Assembly: GCA_963846165.1 (NCBI GenBank)
Contig: CAWJUU010000005.1
Coordinates: 372,001-436,000, forward strand
Direction of reading: 5' to 3'
DNA: 64,000 nt
DNA from: WHSW01 sp963846165
Lineage (GTDB): Bacteria > Actinomycetota > Thermoleophilia > Solirubrobacterales > 70-9
The position numbers were made by a program, and so were the translations under genes. Positions 17,274-25,522 of the stretch are shown here, in pieces. Each line of letters begins with the position of its first letter. The first letter of the stretch is position 1. The notes beneath the pieces were generated by a model that was given only the letters and a program-made list of their open reading frames with translations, did no database searches and had not been told where the DNA came from.

Positions 17274-17504
17274 ATGGCTACGTACCTGTACCGGCTCGGC
17301 GGATGGGCGTTTGAGAACCGCTGGAAGGTGCTCGGCGCGTGGGTGATCGTGCTCGTTGCCGTGGCATTCTTCGCCGCCGCATTCGCCGGCGAGACCAACG
17401 ATGAGTTCACGGTTCCGGGAACGGAATCCCAGGACGCCCAGGACCTGGGCACGGCGAAGCCCGACGAGACGCCCGCAGCAGGGCCGCCCTCACGAGGACA
17501 GTGA
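17274..17504 (+). pseudogene. truncated MMPL/RND transporter N-terminus
   Basis: The frame MATYLYRLGGWAFENRWKVL, then AWVIVLVAVAFFAAAFAGET and FTVPGTESQDAQDL is the first transmembrane helix and start of the periplasmic loop of an MMPL transporter, which is normally over 700 residues. Homology ends after about 65 residues and the rest is missing: the convergent GlxA-type regulator begins (3' end) at 17490. A GGAGGAGGAAGAG ribosome site precedes the ATG, so a short membrane peptide could still be made. Deletion of the distal gene is the simplest explanation. Confidence 0.7.
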
Positions 17505-18521
17505 CAGGACCGGGACCCTGAACCGCTGTCGGTAGGCCCCGGGTGTGAGCCCGGTGAGGCGCTTGAAGAGGCGCCGGAAGGAGGCGGGGTCCTCGTAGCC
17601 GACCGCCCAGCTGATCTCCTCGATCGGCTCATCGCTGGTCTCGAGCAGGCGCTTCGCCCGCTCGACCCGGATCCGCTGGACGTAGGCGATCGGCGTGTGG
17701 TTCGTGGCCAGCTTGAAGCGTCGCTTGAAAGTCCTGGGCGCGAGGCCCGACCACCTCACCATCTCCTCGACCGGAGCGGCGACGGCGAAGCTCTCGGCGA
17801 TCGCGCGCTGCGCGGCAAGGATGGCCGCGTCACCGTGGTCGGTCGGCGGGTCGAAGACCTGAAACGCCGCCTGGCCGTCGCGGTGCCACTCCCACAACGC
17901 GAATCGCGCGACCGCCTGCGCGGTGGCGGGCCCGACGTGGCGGGCGATCAGGTAGAGGGCGAGATCGTGCCATGCGGTCGCCGCCCCCGAGGTGATCAGC
18001 CGCCCGCCGTCGCCCGAGATCACGAGGACCTCGTCGGGCCGCAGCACGACGTCAGGGTGCCGGCGGCGGAAGCTGTTCTCCGACGCCCAGTGGATGGTCG
18101 CCTGGTTGCCGTCGAGCAGTCCCGCCTCGGCGGTCAGGTTCGCGCCCGTGCACGCGGAGCAGATCGTGGCGCCGCCGGCGTACATCTCACGAAGCCAGCG
18201 GACCAGCTTCGGATATCGGCCCGGCGTCCACTCACCCTCGCGACCGAACTCCATCGAGGGTACGATCACGATGTCGGCCTCGGTCACCTCGTCGACCGAC
18301 CGGTGCGCCGTCAGCGGAAGCCCGCTGGCGCCCTCGAGCACGCCAGCCGTCTCGGCCACGATCTCGACGGCAAACGGGGTCCGCTCCCCCGCGAGCCGCT
18401 CCTCGGGCGCGGTCAGCCCCTCGACCGATCTCAGCGCCTCGAAGAACCCGGTGATCGGTGAGACGGTGGAGTCGGCCGTGGCGACGATGCAGATTCGCGT
18501 CGGTGGTCTGGGGTCGGGCAC
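17490..18521 (-). CDS. GlxA-type AraC-family transcriptional regulator (DJ-1/PfpI + AraC HTH)
   Basis: I choose the GTG at 18521 (VPDPRPPTRICIVATADSTV) because GAGG lies four bases upstream; a TTG 21 bases earlier is possible. Residues about 10-190 are a DJ-1/PfpI-like domain (ATICSACTGANLTAEAGLLD; DGGRLITSGAATAWHDLALY). Residues about 245-340 form two AraC helix-turn-helices (RTFKRRFKLATNHTPIAYVQ; YEDPASFRRLFKRLTGLTPG). Regulators of this type sense small metabolites and activate adjacent catabolic genes. The divergent FAD oxidoreductase at 18637 is the natural target; CACAA/TTGTG half-sites 8 bases apart lie in the shared intergenic DNA. Confidence 0.85.
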   Translation of the reverse strand: MPDPRPPTRICIVATADSTVSPITGFFEALRSVEGLTAPEERLAGERTPFAVEIVAETAGVLEGASGLPLTAHRSVDEVTEADIVIVPSMEFGREGEWTPGRYPKLVRWLREMYAGGATICSACTGANLTAEAGLLDGNQATIHWASENSFRRRHPDVVLRPDEVLVISGDGGRLITSGAATAWHDLALYLIARHVGPATAQAVARFALWEWHRDGQAAFQVFDPPTDHGDAAILAAQRAIAESFAVAAPVEEMVRWSGLAPRTFKRRFKLATNHTPIAYVQRIRVERAKRLLETSDEPIEEISWAVGYEDPASFRRLFKRLTGLTPGAYRQRFRVPVLSLSS

Positions 18522-18636
18522 GCGACCTCGGCTTTGGCACAAATGAACCGCTTGTGAGCATTATCCCCCTTGTTCAGGCAGGGCCGGCGCTCGATGCTGC
18601 TCCTCGCACCGCAGATCAATCGAAGGAGCAACCGCC

Positions 18637-20046
18637 ATGCCCGTCCAGTCACTCGCCCCCGATTCCGCGTCCGTCCTCGCCGAGCACCTGACCGGCGAAG
18701 TCATCGCGCCCGGCCATCCGGACTACGACACCGCGCGCCGCGTCTGGAACGGGATGATCGACCGACGTCCAGCGGTGATCGCGCGCTGTGCGGACGCCGA
18801 CGACGTCGCCACGGCGGTGCGCTTCGCCTGCGAGCGCGACCTGCCACTTGCCGTCCGCGGCGGCGGGCACAACGTCGCCGGCACCGCGGTTTGCGACGAC
18901 GGCGTCGTCATCGACCTCTCCGCGATGGGCGCCGTACGCGTCGACAACTCCGGGCGCACCGTGCACGTCCAGGGCGGCGCAACATGGGCCGATGTCGATC
19001 GCGCCACCACTCCGCTCGGCCGCGCGACGCCGGGCGGCGTGGTCTCGGAGACCGGGGTCGCCGGGTTGGCGCTGAGCGGCGGCGTCTCCCATCAGCGACG
19101 GCGCGACGGGATGACGATCGACAACCTCGTCTCCGCCGAGGTCATCCTCGCCGACGGCCGCCGCGTGCGCGCGAGCGCCGACGAGCACCCCGACCTGTAT
19201 TGGGCGCTGCGCGGCGGGGGCGGCAACTTCGGCGTCGTCACCTCGTTCGAGCTGCGCCTGCACGAGCTCGGCCCCGAGGTGTTCGGATTGAACGTCGCAT
19301 ACGCGCTCGAGGACGCCGAGCGCGTGCTCACCGGATGGCGTGAGGCCGTCGCCGATGCGCCGGACGAGCTCTCGACCGCGGGGTTGATCTGGTCACTGCC
19401 GGCCGTCGACGAGCTGCCCGAGCGGCTGCGTGGCCTCCCCTACGTCGGTGTGGCCGGCATGTGGGCGGGTGATTCTGCCGCGGGTGAGCGCGCGACGAAG
19501 GAGCTGCGCGAGCTGGCGACCCCGCTCGTGGACATGAGCGGTCCCGTCGAGTACGCCGAGCTTCAGCGCTCCCTGGACCCGTTCTTCCCGGCGGGGCGGC
19601 GCTACCACTGGAAGGCGCTCTACCTCGATCGGCTCTCCGACGCGGCAATCGACACCACGGTGGAGTGGTCGGGGCGCCGCCCGTCGAACGAGACGCTGGT
19701 CATCATCCGCCACTGCGGTGGGGCGATCTCGCGCGTCGGGGCAGAGGAGACCGCGTTCGGCGACCGCAGCTCGGAGTGGATGCTGAGCATCGACTCGACC
19801 TGGCACGAGCCCGTCGACGACGCGGCCAACGTCGCCTACACGCGCGGGTTCTGGGATGCCGCCGCCCGGTTCTCGAACGGCCAGACCTACTTCAACTTCC
19901 CCGGCCTGCTCGAGGAGGGCGACGCCGCCGTGCGCTCCAGCTACGGCGAAAACCACGCCCGGCTTGCGCAGATCAAGGCCGCCTACGATCCTGAGAACCG
20001 GTTCCGGCTCAACCAGAACATCTGCCCCGCCGAGATGCCGCGCTAG
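18637..20046 (+). CDS. FAD-linked oxidoreductase with BBE domain
   Basis: This intact 469-residue protein has an N-terminal FAD_binding_4 domain with RGGGHNVAG at residues 74-82 (the His that usually carries covalent FAD), VHVQGGATWADVDRATTPLG, TPGGVVSETGVAGLALSGGV and LRGGGGNFGVVTSFELRL. It ends with the berberine-bridge C-terminal motif YDPENRFRLNQNI. The segment that is normally GWLRRKYG reads SHQRRRDG. Such oxidases act on sugars, alkaloids or other alcohols. GAAGGAG precedes the ATG. The divergent GlxA-type regulator probably controls it. Confidence 0.88.
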   Translation: MPVQSLAPDSASVLAEHLTGEVIAPGHPDYDTARRVWNGMIDRRPAVIARCADADDVATAVRFACERDLPLAVRGGGHNVAGTAVCDDGVVIDLSAMGAVRVDNSGRTVHVQGGATWADVDRATTPLGRATPGGVVSETGVAGLALSGGVSHQRRRDGMTIDNLVSAEVILADGRRVRASADEHPDLYWALRGGGGNFGVVTSFELRLHELGPEVFGLNVAYALEDAERVLTGWREAVADAPDELSTAGLIWSLPAVDELPERLRGLPYVGVAGMWAGDSAAGERATKELRELATPLVDMSGPVEYAELQRSLDPFFPAGRRYHWKALYLDRLSDAAIDTTVEWSGRRPSNETLVIIRHCGGAISRVGAEETAFGDRSSEWMLSIDSTWHEPVDDAANVAYTRGFWDAAARFSNGQTYFNFPGLLEEGDAAVRSSYGENHARLAQIKAAYDPENRFRLNQNICPAEMPR

Positions 20047-20056
20047 GCGACCAACG

Positions 20057-21832
20057 CTAGGTGACCTTCTCGCAGTTCTCCGAGACCTGGTCGCTGGGGC
20101 CCGCGTTGACCTTGTCCTTGCCCCCACCACAGTCGATCTTGTCCTTGCCGCCGCCGGGCTTGATCTTGTCCTTGCCCGGGCCGCCCTTGAGCTTGTCCTT
20201 GCCGCCTCCACCGGAAACCTTGTCCTTGCCTGCGCCCGCGTTGACGGAGTCGTTGCCGGCACCCCCCTCGACACAGTCATTGCCGCCCTTTGCCGCGGCC
20301 TTGTCCTTCCCGGCCAGGCCGAAGATCGCCTCGGCGGCCCCGCTCCCCTGCAGCGAATCGCCGGCGTCGGTGCCGTCGATTCGCAAAACGTTCTCGCCCC
20401 GGCACGCCGCCGCCTGAAGCTCGACCGCGCCGATGTCGGTGCCGTCGCCGGCACCGTTCGGCACCAGGGAGAGGTCCGCGGTTCGCGCCAGGCTGCGTTG
20501 ATCGGTCGTCAACCCGTCGGCGAGCCCGGCATCGATCGCGGCGCTCGCGAGCGCGGGCAGGTGGGTCTCGGTCGGGCCCCCGTTGGCGGCCAGCGCGCCG
20601 AGGCCGGCGGTGGCGTTCTGCAGATCGCCCGCGGCGGCGAACCCGCACGTTGCGAGGTCCTCGAGGTTGTGGCCGTCGGAGCGTATGCCCGGGCTGTTGT
20701 CCCCGAGGGCGCAGTTCTGCGCCGCGCCGGCAGTGGTGTTCTCGGCCACGATGCTGGCCTGCACCGAGAGGAACGGGGGCACGGTGGTCATCCCCGGATC
20801 AGTCCCGTCGAAGATCCCGCCTCCTGACGTCCCGGCAGTGTTCCGCGCGACGGTCGAGCTCCTGAGCGAGAGCGTCGCCATGTTCTGGTTCAGGATCCCG
20901 CCGCCGCTGACCGCGCTGGTGTTGCCGCTGACCGTGCTGTTGCGGATCGTGAGCACGCCGTCATTGAGGTTCATGATCCCGCCGCCGGAGGTGTCGTCGT
21001 CGTCATAGGTCGCGGCGTTCGCCGCGACGGTGCTGCGCTCGACCGAGAGCACGCCCTCGTTGAGATTCGTGATCCCGCCGCCGCTGAAACCCGCGGCCGC
21101 GGTGTTGCCGGTAATCGTGCTGTCGGTGATCGTCAGCCGTCCGTCGTTCAGGTTGAGCACGCCGCCGGCGCTGAAAGCGCTCCCCGGGTCGGTGACGGAG
21201 TTGCCCGAGACCGTGCTCTCGCGAATCGTCAGTGTCGCCTCGTTTAGGTTGTGGATCCCACCGCCGGCAAAGCCGCCGCCGGCGACGCTGTCGCTGACCG
21301 TGCTGCGGAGGAGGGTGAGCGTCCCGAGGTTCGAGTTGGTGATCGCCCCGCCTTCGAAGTTCTCAGGGTTCGCCCCGTTGCGGATCGTCAGGTCGGTGAT
21401 CGTCGACACGGGTGCAGGCGGTCCCCCGAGCGCGTCGTTGTGAAAGACGGCGTCGAGGGCGCCGCCGTCGACCGAGGTCTGCGCGCTGCCCTGGCCGACT
21501 ATCTCGAGGTCCTCGTTGATGTCGAGGTCGCCGGTCGCCGCCGCGTTCTCGTCGGCACCGGGAACGCCGAGGACGTAGGGGCCGGCGGCGAGCGAGATGA
21601 TGTCCGCTCCGGAGCCGGCGGTGCAACCATCCTGGGCGGCGTTCGCGTTCGCCGCAATCACCGCCTCGCGCAGCGTGCAGTTGCCGTTGATCGTGTTGTC
21701 GTCGGCGAAGGTGTCCGGGGTGATCGTCGCCGCACCGGCGCTCGCGGTATGTGCCGCCCCGATCAGTCCAGTCAGCGCCAGCGCAAGCACTGCGTGCCGG
21801 CGCCGTGGAAGGTTCTCGTGCCCAGCCTGCAT
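20057..21832 (-). CDS. secreted parallel beta-helix protein with choice-of-anchor-Q motif and Gly/Lys/Asp repeat tail
   Basis: I start at the ATG at 21832 because GGAGGAGAGA abuts it; a longer frame exists upstream. The 591-residue product has a Sec signal (RRRHAVLALALTGLIGAAHT, cleavage near ASAGAA), the CTLREAVIAANANA motif typical of choice-of-anchor Q beta-helix proteins, then at least seven rungs of the form STVSGNTxxxxGGGIxNLN. The last 90 residues are short repeats (GGKDKLKGGPGKDKIKPG) that look like RTX repeats in which the Ca-binding Asp residues are largely replaced by Lys. A cell-surface or extracellular role is likely; no enzyme motif is seen. Confidence 0.8.
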   Translation of the reverse strand: MQAGHENLPRRRHAVLALALTGLIGAAHTASAGAATITPDTFADDNTINGNCTLREAVIAANANAAQDGCTAGSGADIISLAAGPYVLGVPGADENAAATGDLDINEDLEIVGQGSAQTSVDGGALDAVFHNDALGGPPAPVSTITDLTIRNGANPENFEGGAITNSNLGTLTLLRSTVSDSVAGGGFAGGGIHNLNEATLTIRESTVSGNSVTDPGSAFSAGGVLNLNDGRLTITDSTITGNTAAAGFSGGGITNLNEGVLSVERSTVAANAATYDDDDTSGGGIMNLNDGVLTIRNSTVSGNTSAVSGGGILNQNMATLSLRSSTVARNTAGTSGGGIFDGTDPGMTTVPPFLSVQASIVAENTTAGAAQNCALGDNSPGIRSDGHNLEDLATCGFAAAGDLQNATAGLGALAANGGPTETHLPALASAAIDAGLADGLTTDQRSLARTADLSLVPNGAGDGTDIGAVELQAAACRGENVLRIDGTDAGDSLQGSGAAEAIFGLAGKDKAAAKGGNDCVEGGAGNDSVNAGAGKDKVSGGGGKDKLKGGPGKDKIKPGGGKDKIDCGGGKDKVNAGPSDQVSENCEKVT

Positions 21833-21966
21833 TCTCTCCTCCGCTCGCGGTTGGCACGAACCTACCATTGCCGGCGGGGGGGCGGTGGCTCCGGGGGATT
21901 CCCGACGACCGAGGGCGAGGAGACCGCCACAGGTGTCCTGAGTCAGAGCGCGATACTGAGCGCGCG

Positions 21967-22368
21967 ATGTCGCAGCAGAACGTCGAGACTGTCCGTCAGG
22001 TCATTGAGGCCTGGAATCGACGTGATCAGGACCTGGCGGTGAGCTACATGGCCCCCGACGTCAAATGGGCGCCTGCCGGACCGGCGGCCGTGGAACGCAC
22101 CGTTTACCGCGGCCGCGAGGAGTGTGCCCGCGGGTTTGCCGGTGTCTGGGAGGCCTGGGACGTGTTCCGATTCGAGGAAACCGAGATCCGTGACCTCGGC
22201 GATTCAGTGCTCTGGCTGGGTCATGTCCATATGCATGGGGAAACCAGCCACCTCGAGCTCGATCAAGAGTTCGCTCACCACGTCACGCTGGTCGGCGCCG
22301 AGATCGTTCAAGTGGATGCCTACCGCACCTGGCGCGAAGCCCTCGCAGCCGCCGGGCTCTCGGAGTAG
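21967..22368 (+). CDS. SnoaL/NTF2-like domain protein
   Basis: The ATG at 21967 gives a 133-residue protein: MSQQNVETVRQVIEAWNRRD, SYMAPDVKWAPAGPAAVERT, YRGREECARGFAGVWEAW and EIVQVDAYRTWREALAAAGL. Length and pattern are those of a stand-alone SnoaL-like polyketide-cyclase-fold protein of unknown ligand. It is divergent from the beta-helix gene and convergent with the DUF1761 gene; a CTCGGATCCGAG palindrome followed by TTT (22374-22388) between the ends may terminate transcription. Confidence 0.8.
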   Translation: MSQQNVETVRQVIEAWNRRDQDLAVSYMAPDVKWAPAGPAAVERTVYRGREECARGFAGVWEAWDVFRFEETEIRDLGDSVLWLGHVHMHGETSHLELDQEFAHHVTLVGAEIVQVDAYRTWREALAAAGLSE

Positions 22369-22417
22369 GCGATCTCGGATCCGAGTTTCGACGCGGGGTC
22401 AGGCTGTCGCCCTGTGA

Positions 22418-22813
22418 TCACTGAAACAGGCCAACGATCACGCCGATCAGAAGCAGCTTGCCCAGCCAATCGCCGAGGTGGATCGTTGCCAGCTTCGGCG
22501 GGAAGTTCTCCCAGATGATCGCACCGCTGAAGAGCACGACCGGGAACCCGACCCAAAGGGCGAGCGTGAGCAGAGCGCCCTCGCCGGGGCTCCCGAGCTC
22601 TGCCACCGCTGCGACGCCGGCGACAACCGCCGCGACCACGACCGCCCGGATGATCTCGACTACGAGCTTCCACGCCGGCGGTTGCTCGTCCGCTGCGGCT
22701 TCGGCTCCGCTGATTTCGGCCGTCTGCTCGCCAAGCAGGACGTAATAGATGAATCCGAAGAGAAAGGCGGCAGCCGCCGCAACCGCGATACCAACAATGC
22801 TGACGTCCGACAT
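22418..22813 (-). CDS. DUF1761-type four-helix membrane protein
   Basis: The ATG at 22813 has GGAGG nine bases upstream, which favours it over an ATG 15 bases earlier. The 131-residue product is an integral membrane protein with about four helices (VGIAVAAAAAFLFGFIYYVL; IIRAVVVAAVVAGVAAVAEL; ALLTLALWVGFPVVLFSGAI; LGKLLLIGVIVGLFQ) and the conserved WENFPPKL/HLGDWLGKL region of DUF1761. The function of the family is unknown. Confidence 0.75.
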   Translation of the reverse strand: MSDVSIVGIAVAAAAAFLFGFIYYVLLGEQTAEISGAEAAADEQPPAWKLVVEIIRAVVVAAVVAGVAAVAELGSPGEGALLTLALWVGFPVVLFSGAIIWENFPPKLATIHLGDWLGKLLLIGVIVGLFQ

Positions 22814-22946
22814 CAGTGGGTCCTCCATTTATGGGTCTATCGGTTAGACCAGTTGCGGATTCAGGAACTAATCGCCCGGCGCTTCAGCAGTTGCCGGATC
22901 AACGGTGTGTCCGTGGTCTCGCCGCGGCCGCGTCAGTGGCCGGGCC

Positions 22947-23309
22947 TCATACCTTTGGCTGCCACAAGCCGACCTCGCAGCCGGCGGGCACCGCGATCAC
23001 GCTGCGCCAGCCTCCGGGGCCTTCGCGGGGTGCGAGCGAGACGGTGGCGCCGAGGAGACACGCGTGCGCCGTGGCCTCGTCCACATCGGCTACCTCGACG
23101 TAGGGAAGCCAGATCGGCCGCGATTCATCGCACTCGACAACGCCGCCACCGATGCGGTCGCCGACTTCGAGCGCGAGGTAGGACGACGCGCCAACGTGGA
23201 TTCTCTCCGCTCGCCATCCGAACAGGCGCGTGTAGAAAGCGCAGGCCCGCGGCGGGTTTGCGGTGCGCAGTTCCAGGTGGATGACGGGATTGCTGGTGTG
23301 CGACGGCAT
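22947..23309 (-). CDS. VOC (glyoxalase-fold) protein
   Basis: This 120-residue protein has one or two VOC modules: PVIHLELRTANPPRACAFYT, RLFGWRAERIHVGASSYLAL, YVEVADVDEATAHACLLGAT and VSLAPREGPGGWRSVIAVP. It is divergent from an ECF sigma factor gene, and the two starts share a mirrored promoter-like element. VOC or YCII genes are the usual partners of this sigma-factor type, so it is probably a direct member of the regulon. Confidence 0.82.
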   Translation of the reverse strand: MPSHTSNPVIHLELRTANPPRACAFYTRLFGWRAERIHVGASSYLALEVGDRIGGGVVECDESRPIWLPYVEVADVDEATAHACLLGATVSLAPREGPGGWRSVIAVPAGCEVGLWQPKV

Positions 23310-23319
23310 GCCTCTCTAC

Positions 23320-23351
23320 TTAGACTCGCCGGGGCGAGCGAAAGTAATCGG
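23320..23351 (-). promoter_or_regulatory. putative ECF-type promoter for the VOC gene
   Basis: Read on the minus strand, CCGATTACTTTCGC (23351-23338) is followed by GTCTAA (23325-23320), eleven bases before the ATG. GTCTA resembles ECF -10 boxes. Almost the same arrangement precedes the divergent sigma gene. Confidence 0.5.
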
Positions 23352-23358
23352 GCCCGCT

Positions 23359-23389
23359 CCGATCATTTCGCCGCGTCCAGCCGGTCTAA
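23359..23389 (+). promoter_or_regulatory. putative autoregulated ECF-type promoter for the sigma factor gene
   Basis: CCGATCATTTCGCC at 23359-23372 and GGTCTAA at 23383-23389 lie 12 bases before the sigma-factor ATG. The match to the divergent VOC promoter in both boxes and spacing (25 against 26 bases) suggests that both are read by this sigma factor. Confidence 0.5.
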
Positions 23390-23401
23390 TCAAGTAGAGG
23401 C

Positions 23402-24445
23402 ATGAAGGCCGCCGGAACAACCTCCACCCTTGGCATGCATCAGCCGTCGGCAACTGCTCGCGAAACCGACGACGACGCCTTTCGCCGCTTCGTCGAGCCC
23501 CATCGCGCGTCCTTGCACGCGCATTGCTACCGCATGCTGGGCTCGGTTCACGACGCTGACGATGCGCTTCAGGACACGCTCCTGCGAGCGTGGCGCGGCC
23601 TGCACCGCTTCGAGGGGCGAAGCGCCCCGAGATCGTGGCTGCACCGCATCGCCACCAACGCCTGCCTCGATGCGATCGCTCGGCGGCCGAAGCGGATGCT
23701 CCCGATCGACTACGGCCCGCCGGTCGACCCGGGCGATGATGCGAACGCGCCGCTCGACGAGTCGGTCTGGGTGGAGCCGTATCCCGACGCAGAGCTCGGG
23801 CTCGAGGGCGGCTTTGCCGCGCCTGAGGCCCGCTACGAACAGCGCGAGGCCGTCGAGCTCGCCTTCATCGCGGCCCTCCAGCACCTGCCCGCGCGACAGC
23901 GCGCTGCGCTGATCCTTCGCGACGTGCTCGGATTCTCGGCCCGGGAGGTCGCAGAGGCTCTCAAGACAAGCACCGCGTCGGTCAACAGCGCCCTTCAGCG
24001 TGCGCGAAAGACGGTCGACGAGAGACTTCCCACTCAGAGCCAGCAGGCGACGATGCGCTCGCTGGGGGACGAGCGCGTACGTGAGCTCGTCCAGCGGTTC
24101 ATCGACGCCTTCGAACAGGGTGAGGTCGAGACGATCCTCGGCCTGCTCTCGGAAGACGCCACCTTTGCCATGCCGCCGTATCCGGGCTGGCAGCGCGGCC
24201 GCGAAGCGATCGCCGATTCGTGGCTGATGCCGGGCGGCGCCCCGCCGCGGCTGCGCTACTTGAGAACGCAGGCGAACGGTCAGGCCGCGGTCGGCACGTA
24301 CCTCCTCGACGCGGAGGCTCGCCGCTACAGGCCGATCGCGCTCGATGTACTCACGTTCGTCGGTCCGGAGATCGCGGAGGTAATCGCCTTCCGCACCCCG
24401 GGGATCTTCCAGCGCTTCGGGCTCCCGGACGATCTCCCGGCGTAG
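23402..24445 (+). CDS. ECF sigma factor with C-terminal SnoaL-like domain (SigG/TIGR02960-type)
   Basis: This intact 347-residue protein has sigma-70 region 2 (FRRFVEPHRASLHAHCYRML, DADDALQDTLLRAWRGLHRF), a linker with WVEPYPDAELGLEG, and region 4 (LPARQRAALILRDVLGFSAR, EVAEALKTSTASVNSALQRA). Residues about 225-345 are a SnoaL-like domain (FIDAFEQGEVETILGLLSED, AFRTPGIFQRFGLPDDLP). The WVEPYPD linker and SnoaL tail are typical of the SigG/TIGR02960 group, where the tail, not an anti-sigma factor, is thought to control activity. No anti-sigma gene is adjacent, which fits. Confidence 0.85.
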   Translation: MKAAGTTSTLGMHQPSATARETDDDAFRRFVEPHRASLHAHCYRMLGSVHDADDALQDTLLRAWRGLHRFEGRSAPRSWLHRIATNACLDAIARRPKRMLPIDYGPPVDPGDDANAPLDESVWVEPYPDAELGLEGGFAAPEARYEQREAVELAFIAALQHLPARQRAALILRDVLGFSAREVAEALKTSTASVNSALQRARKTVDERLPTQSQQATMRSLGDERVRELVQRFIDAFEQGEVETILGLLSEDATFAMPPYPGWQRGREAIADSWLMPGGAPPRLRYLRTQANGQAAVGTYLLDAEARRYRPIALDVLTFVGPEIAEVIAFRTPGIFQRFGLPDDLPA

Positions 24446-24536
24446 GCGCGACGAACTCCAAAGCTGACTTGCGGCTGCTCGTTGACTCGCCGGCGGACCG
24501 ATGAGTTTCGCCGTCTGCGGACTGTCTTAGTTGTAG

Positions 24537-25452
24537 ATGTCGGCAACCAGGATCGAAATGAGCGAGACCGAGACAACGACGCCCATCACGGTGAGCGAAG
24601 ACGCCGTGCGGACGGTGACTTCAGAGGACGGCACCCGAATCGCCTACGACCGCTACGGCGATGGGCCGCCTGGTGATCCTCGTCGGCGGCGCGCTCAGCT
24701 ACCGCAAGTTCAACAAGATGGAGGAGCTGGCGAAGCTGCTCGCCGAGCGCTGCACGGTGATCAACTACGACCGTCGCGGGCGCGGCGACTCGACCGAGGT
24801 GAAGCCGTTCGCGGTCGAGCGCGAGATCGAGGACATCGCTGCCCTGATCGAGGCCGAGGGCGGCTCGGCCTCGCTGTGGGGCTGGTCGTCGGGCGGCGCG
24901 CTGGCCCTGCGAGCGGCGGGGGCCGCGATCGGCGTCGAGCGGCTCTCCGTCTATGAGGTGCCGTTCATGGTCACCCCCGAGGCCAAACGGCCGACGCCGG
25001 ATTACGGCGAGCGGCTCGACGAGCTGGTCGCGGCCGGCGACCGAAGCGGCGCCGTCAAGCACTTCATGCGCAACTCGATCGGCATGCCCGCACCGTTGGT
25101 GGCCCTGATGCGGCTGATGCCGATGTGGAAGGGGCTGAAGGCCACCGCGCACACCCTCCCTTACGACTGGGCGGCGCTCGGCAAGCACACGATGTACGGC
25201 GCTCCGCTGAACCCCGAGGAGTGGGCCGCGGTAACGGTTCCGACGCTCGTCGCCTACGGCGGGAAGAGCCCGGCCGTGTTGCAGGATGGCTCACGCGCGC
25301 TGGCGAAGGTGCTGCCGAATGCGGAGCTGCGCGAGCTCGAGGCCGTCAGCCACAACGTCAAGATGAGCCTGCTGGCACCGGCACTGGCCGAGTTCTTCAC
25401 GGGGGAGCCTGACGTCGCCGTCCCGCGCGCCACCGCCGGTCCCATCGACTGA
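24537..25452 (+). pseudogene. alpha/beta-fold hydrolase, frameshifted near the N-terminus
   Basis: The frame from 24537 (or the ATG at 24558) encodes VRTVTSEDGTRIAYDRYGDG, then breaks near 24669; one extra base separates it from LVILVGGALSYRKFNKMEEL, which runs intact to 25452. The C-terminal frame has CTVINYDRRGRGDSTEVKPF, nucleophile elbow GWSSGGALALRAAGA, acid region VAYGGKSPAV and His in AVSHNVKMSL, so all catalytic residues are present. A 263-residue product from the ATG at 24661 would lack only the first strands. It precedes an MMPL exporter by 70 bases on the same strand. Confidence 0.75.
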
Positions 25453-25522
25453 TCGGAGGAGGCGTCCATTTCGGCGCTGCCCGTTCGTCGTACTACCAAA
25501 CGACTACTCAAGGAGGTCATTC

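Noticed and set aside
20057..20350. Functional RTX toxin tail
   Set aside because: The repeats have Lys in place of the Ca-binding Asp residues, and no type I secretion genes are nearby.
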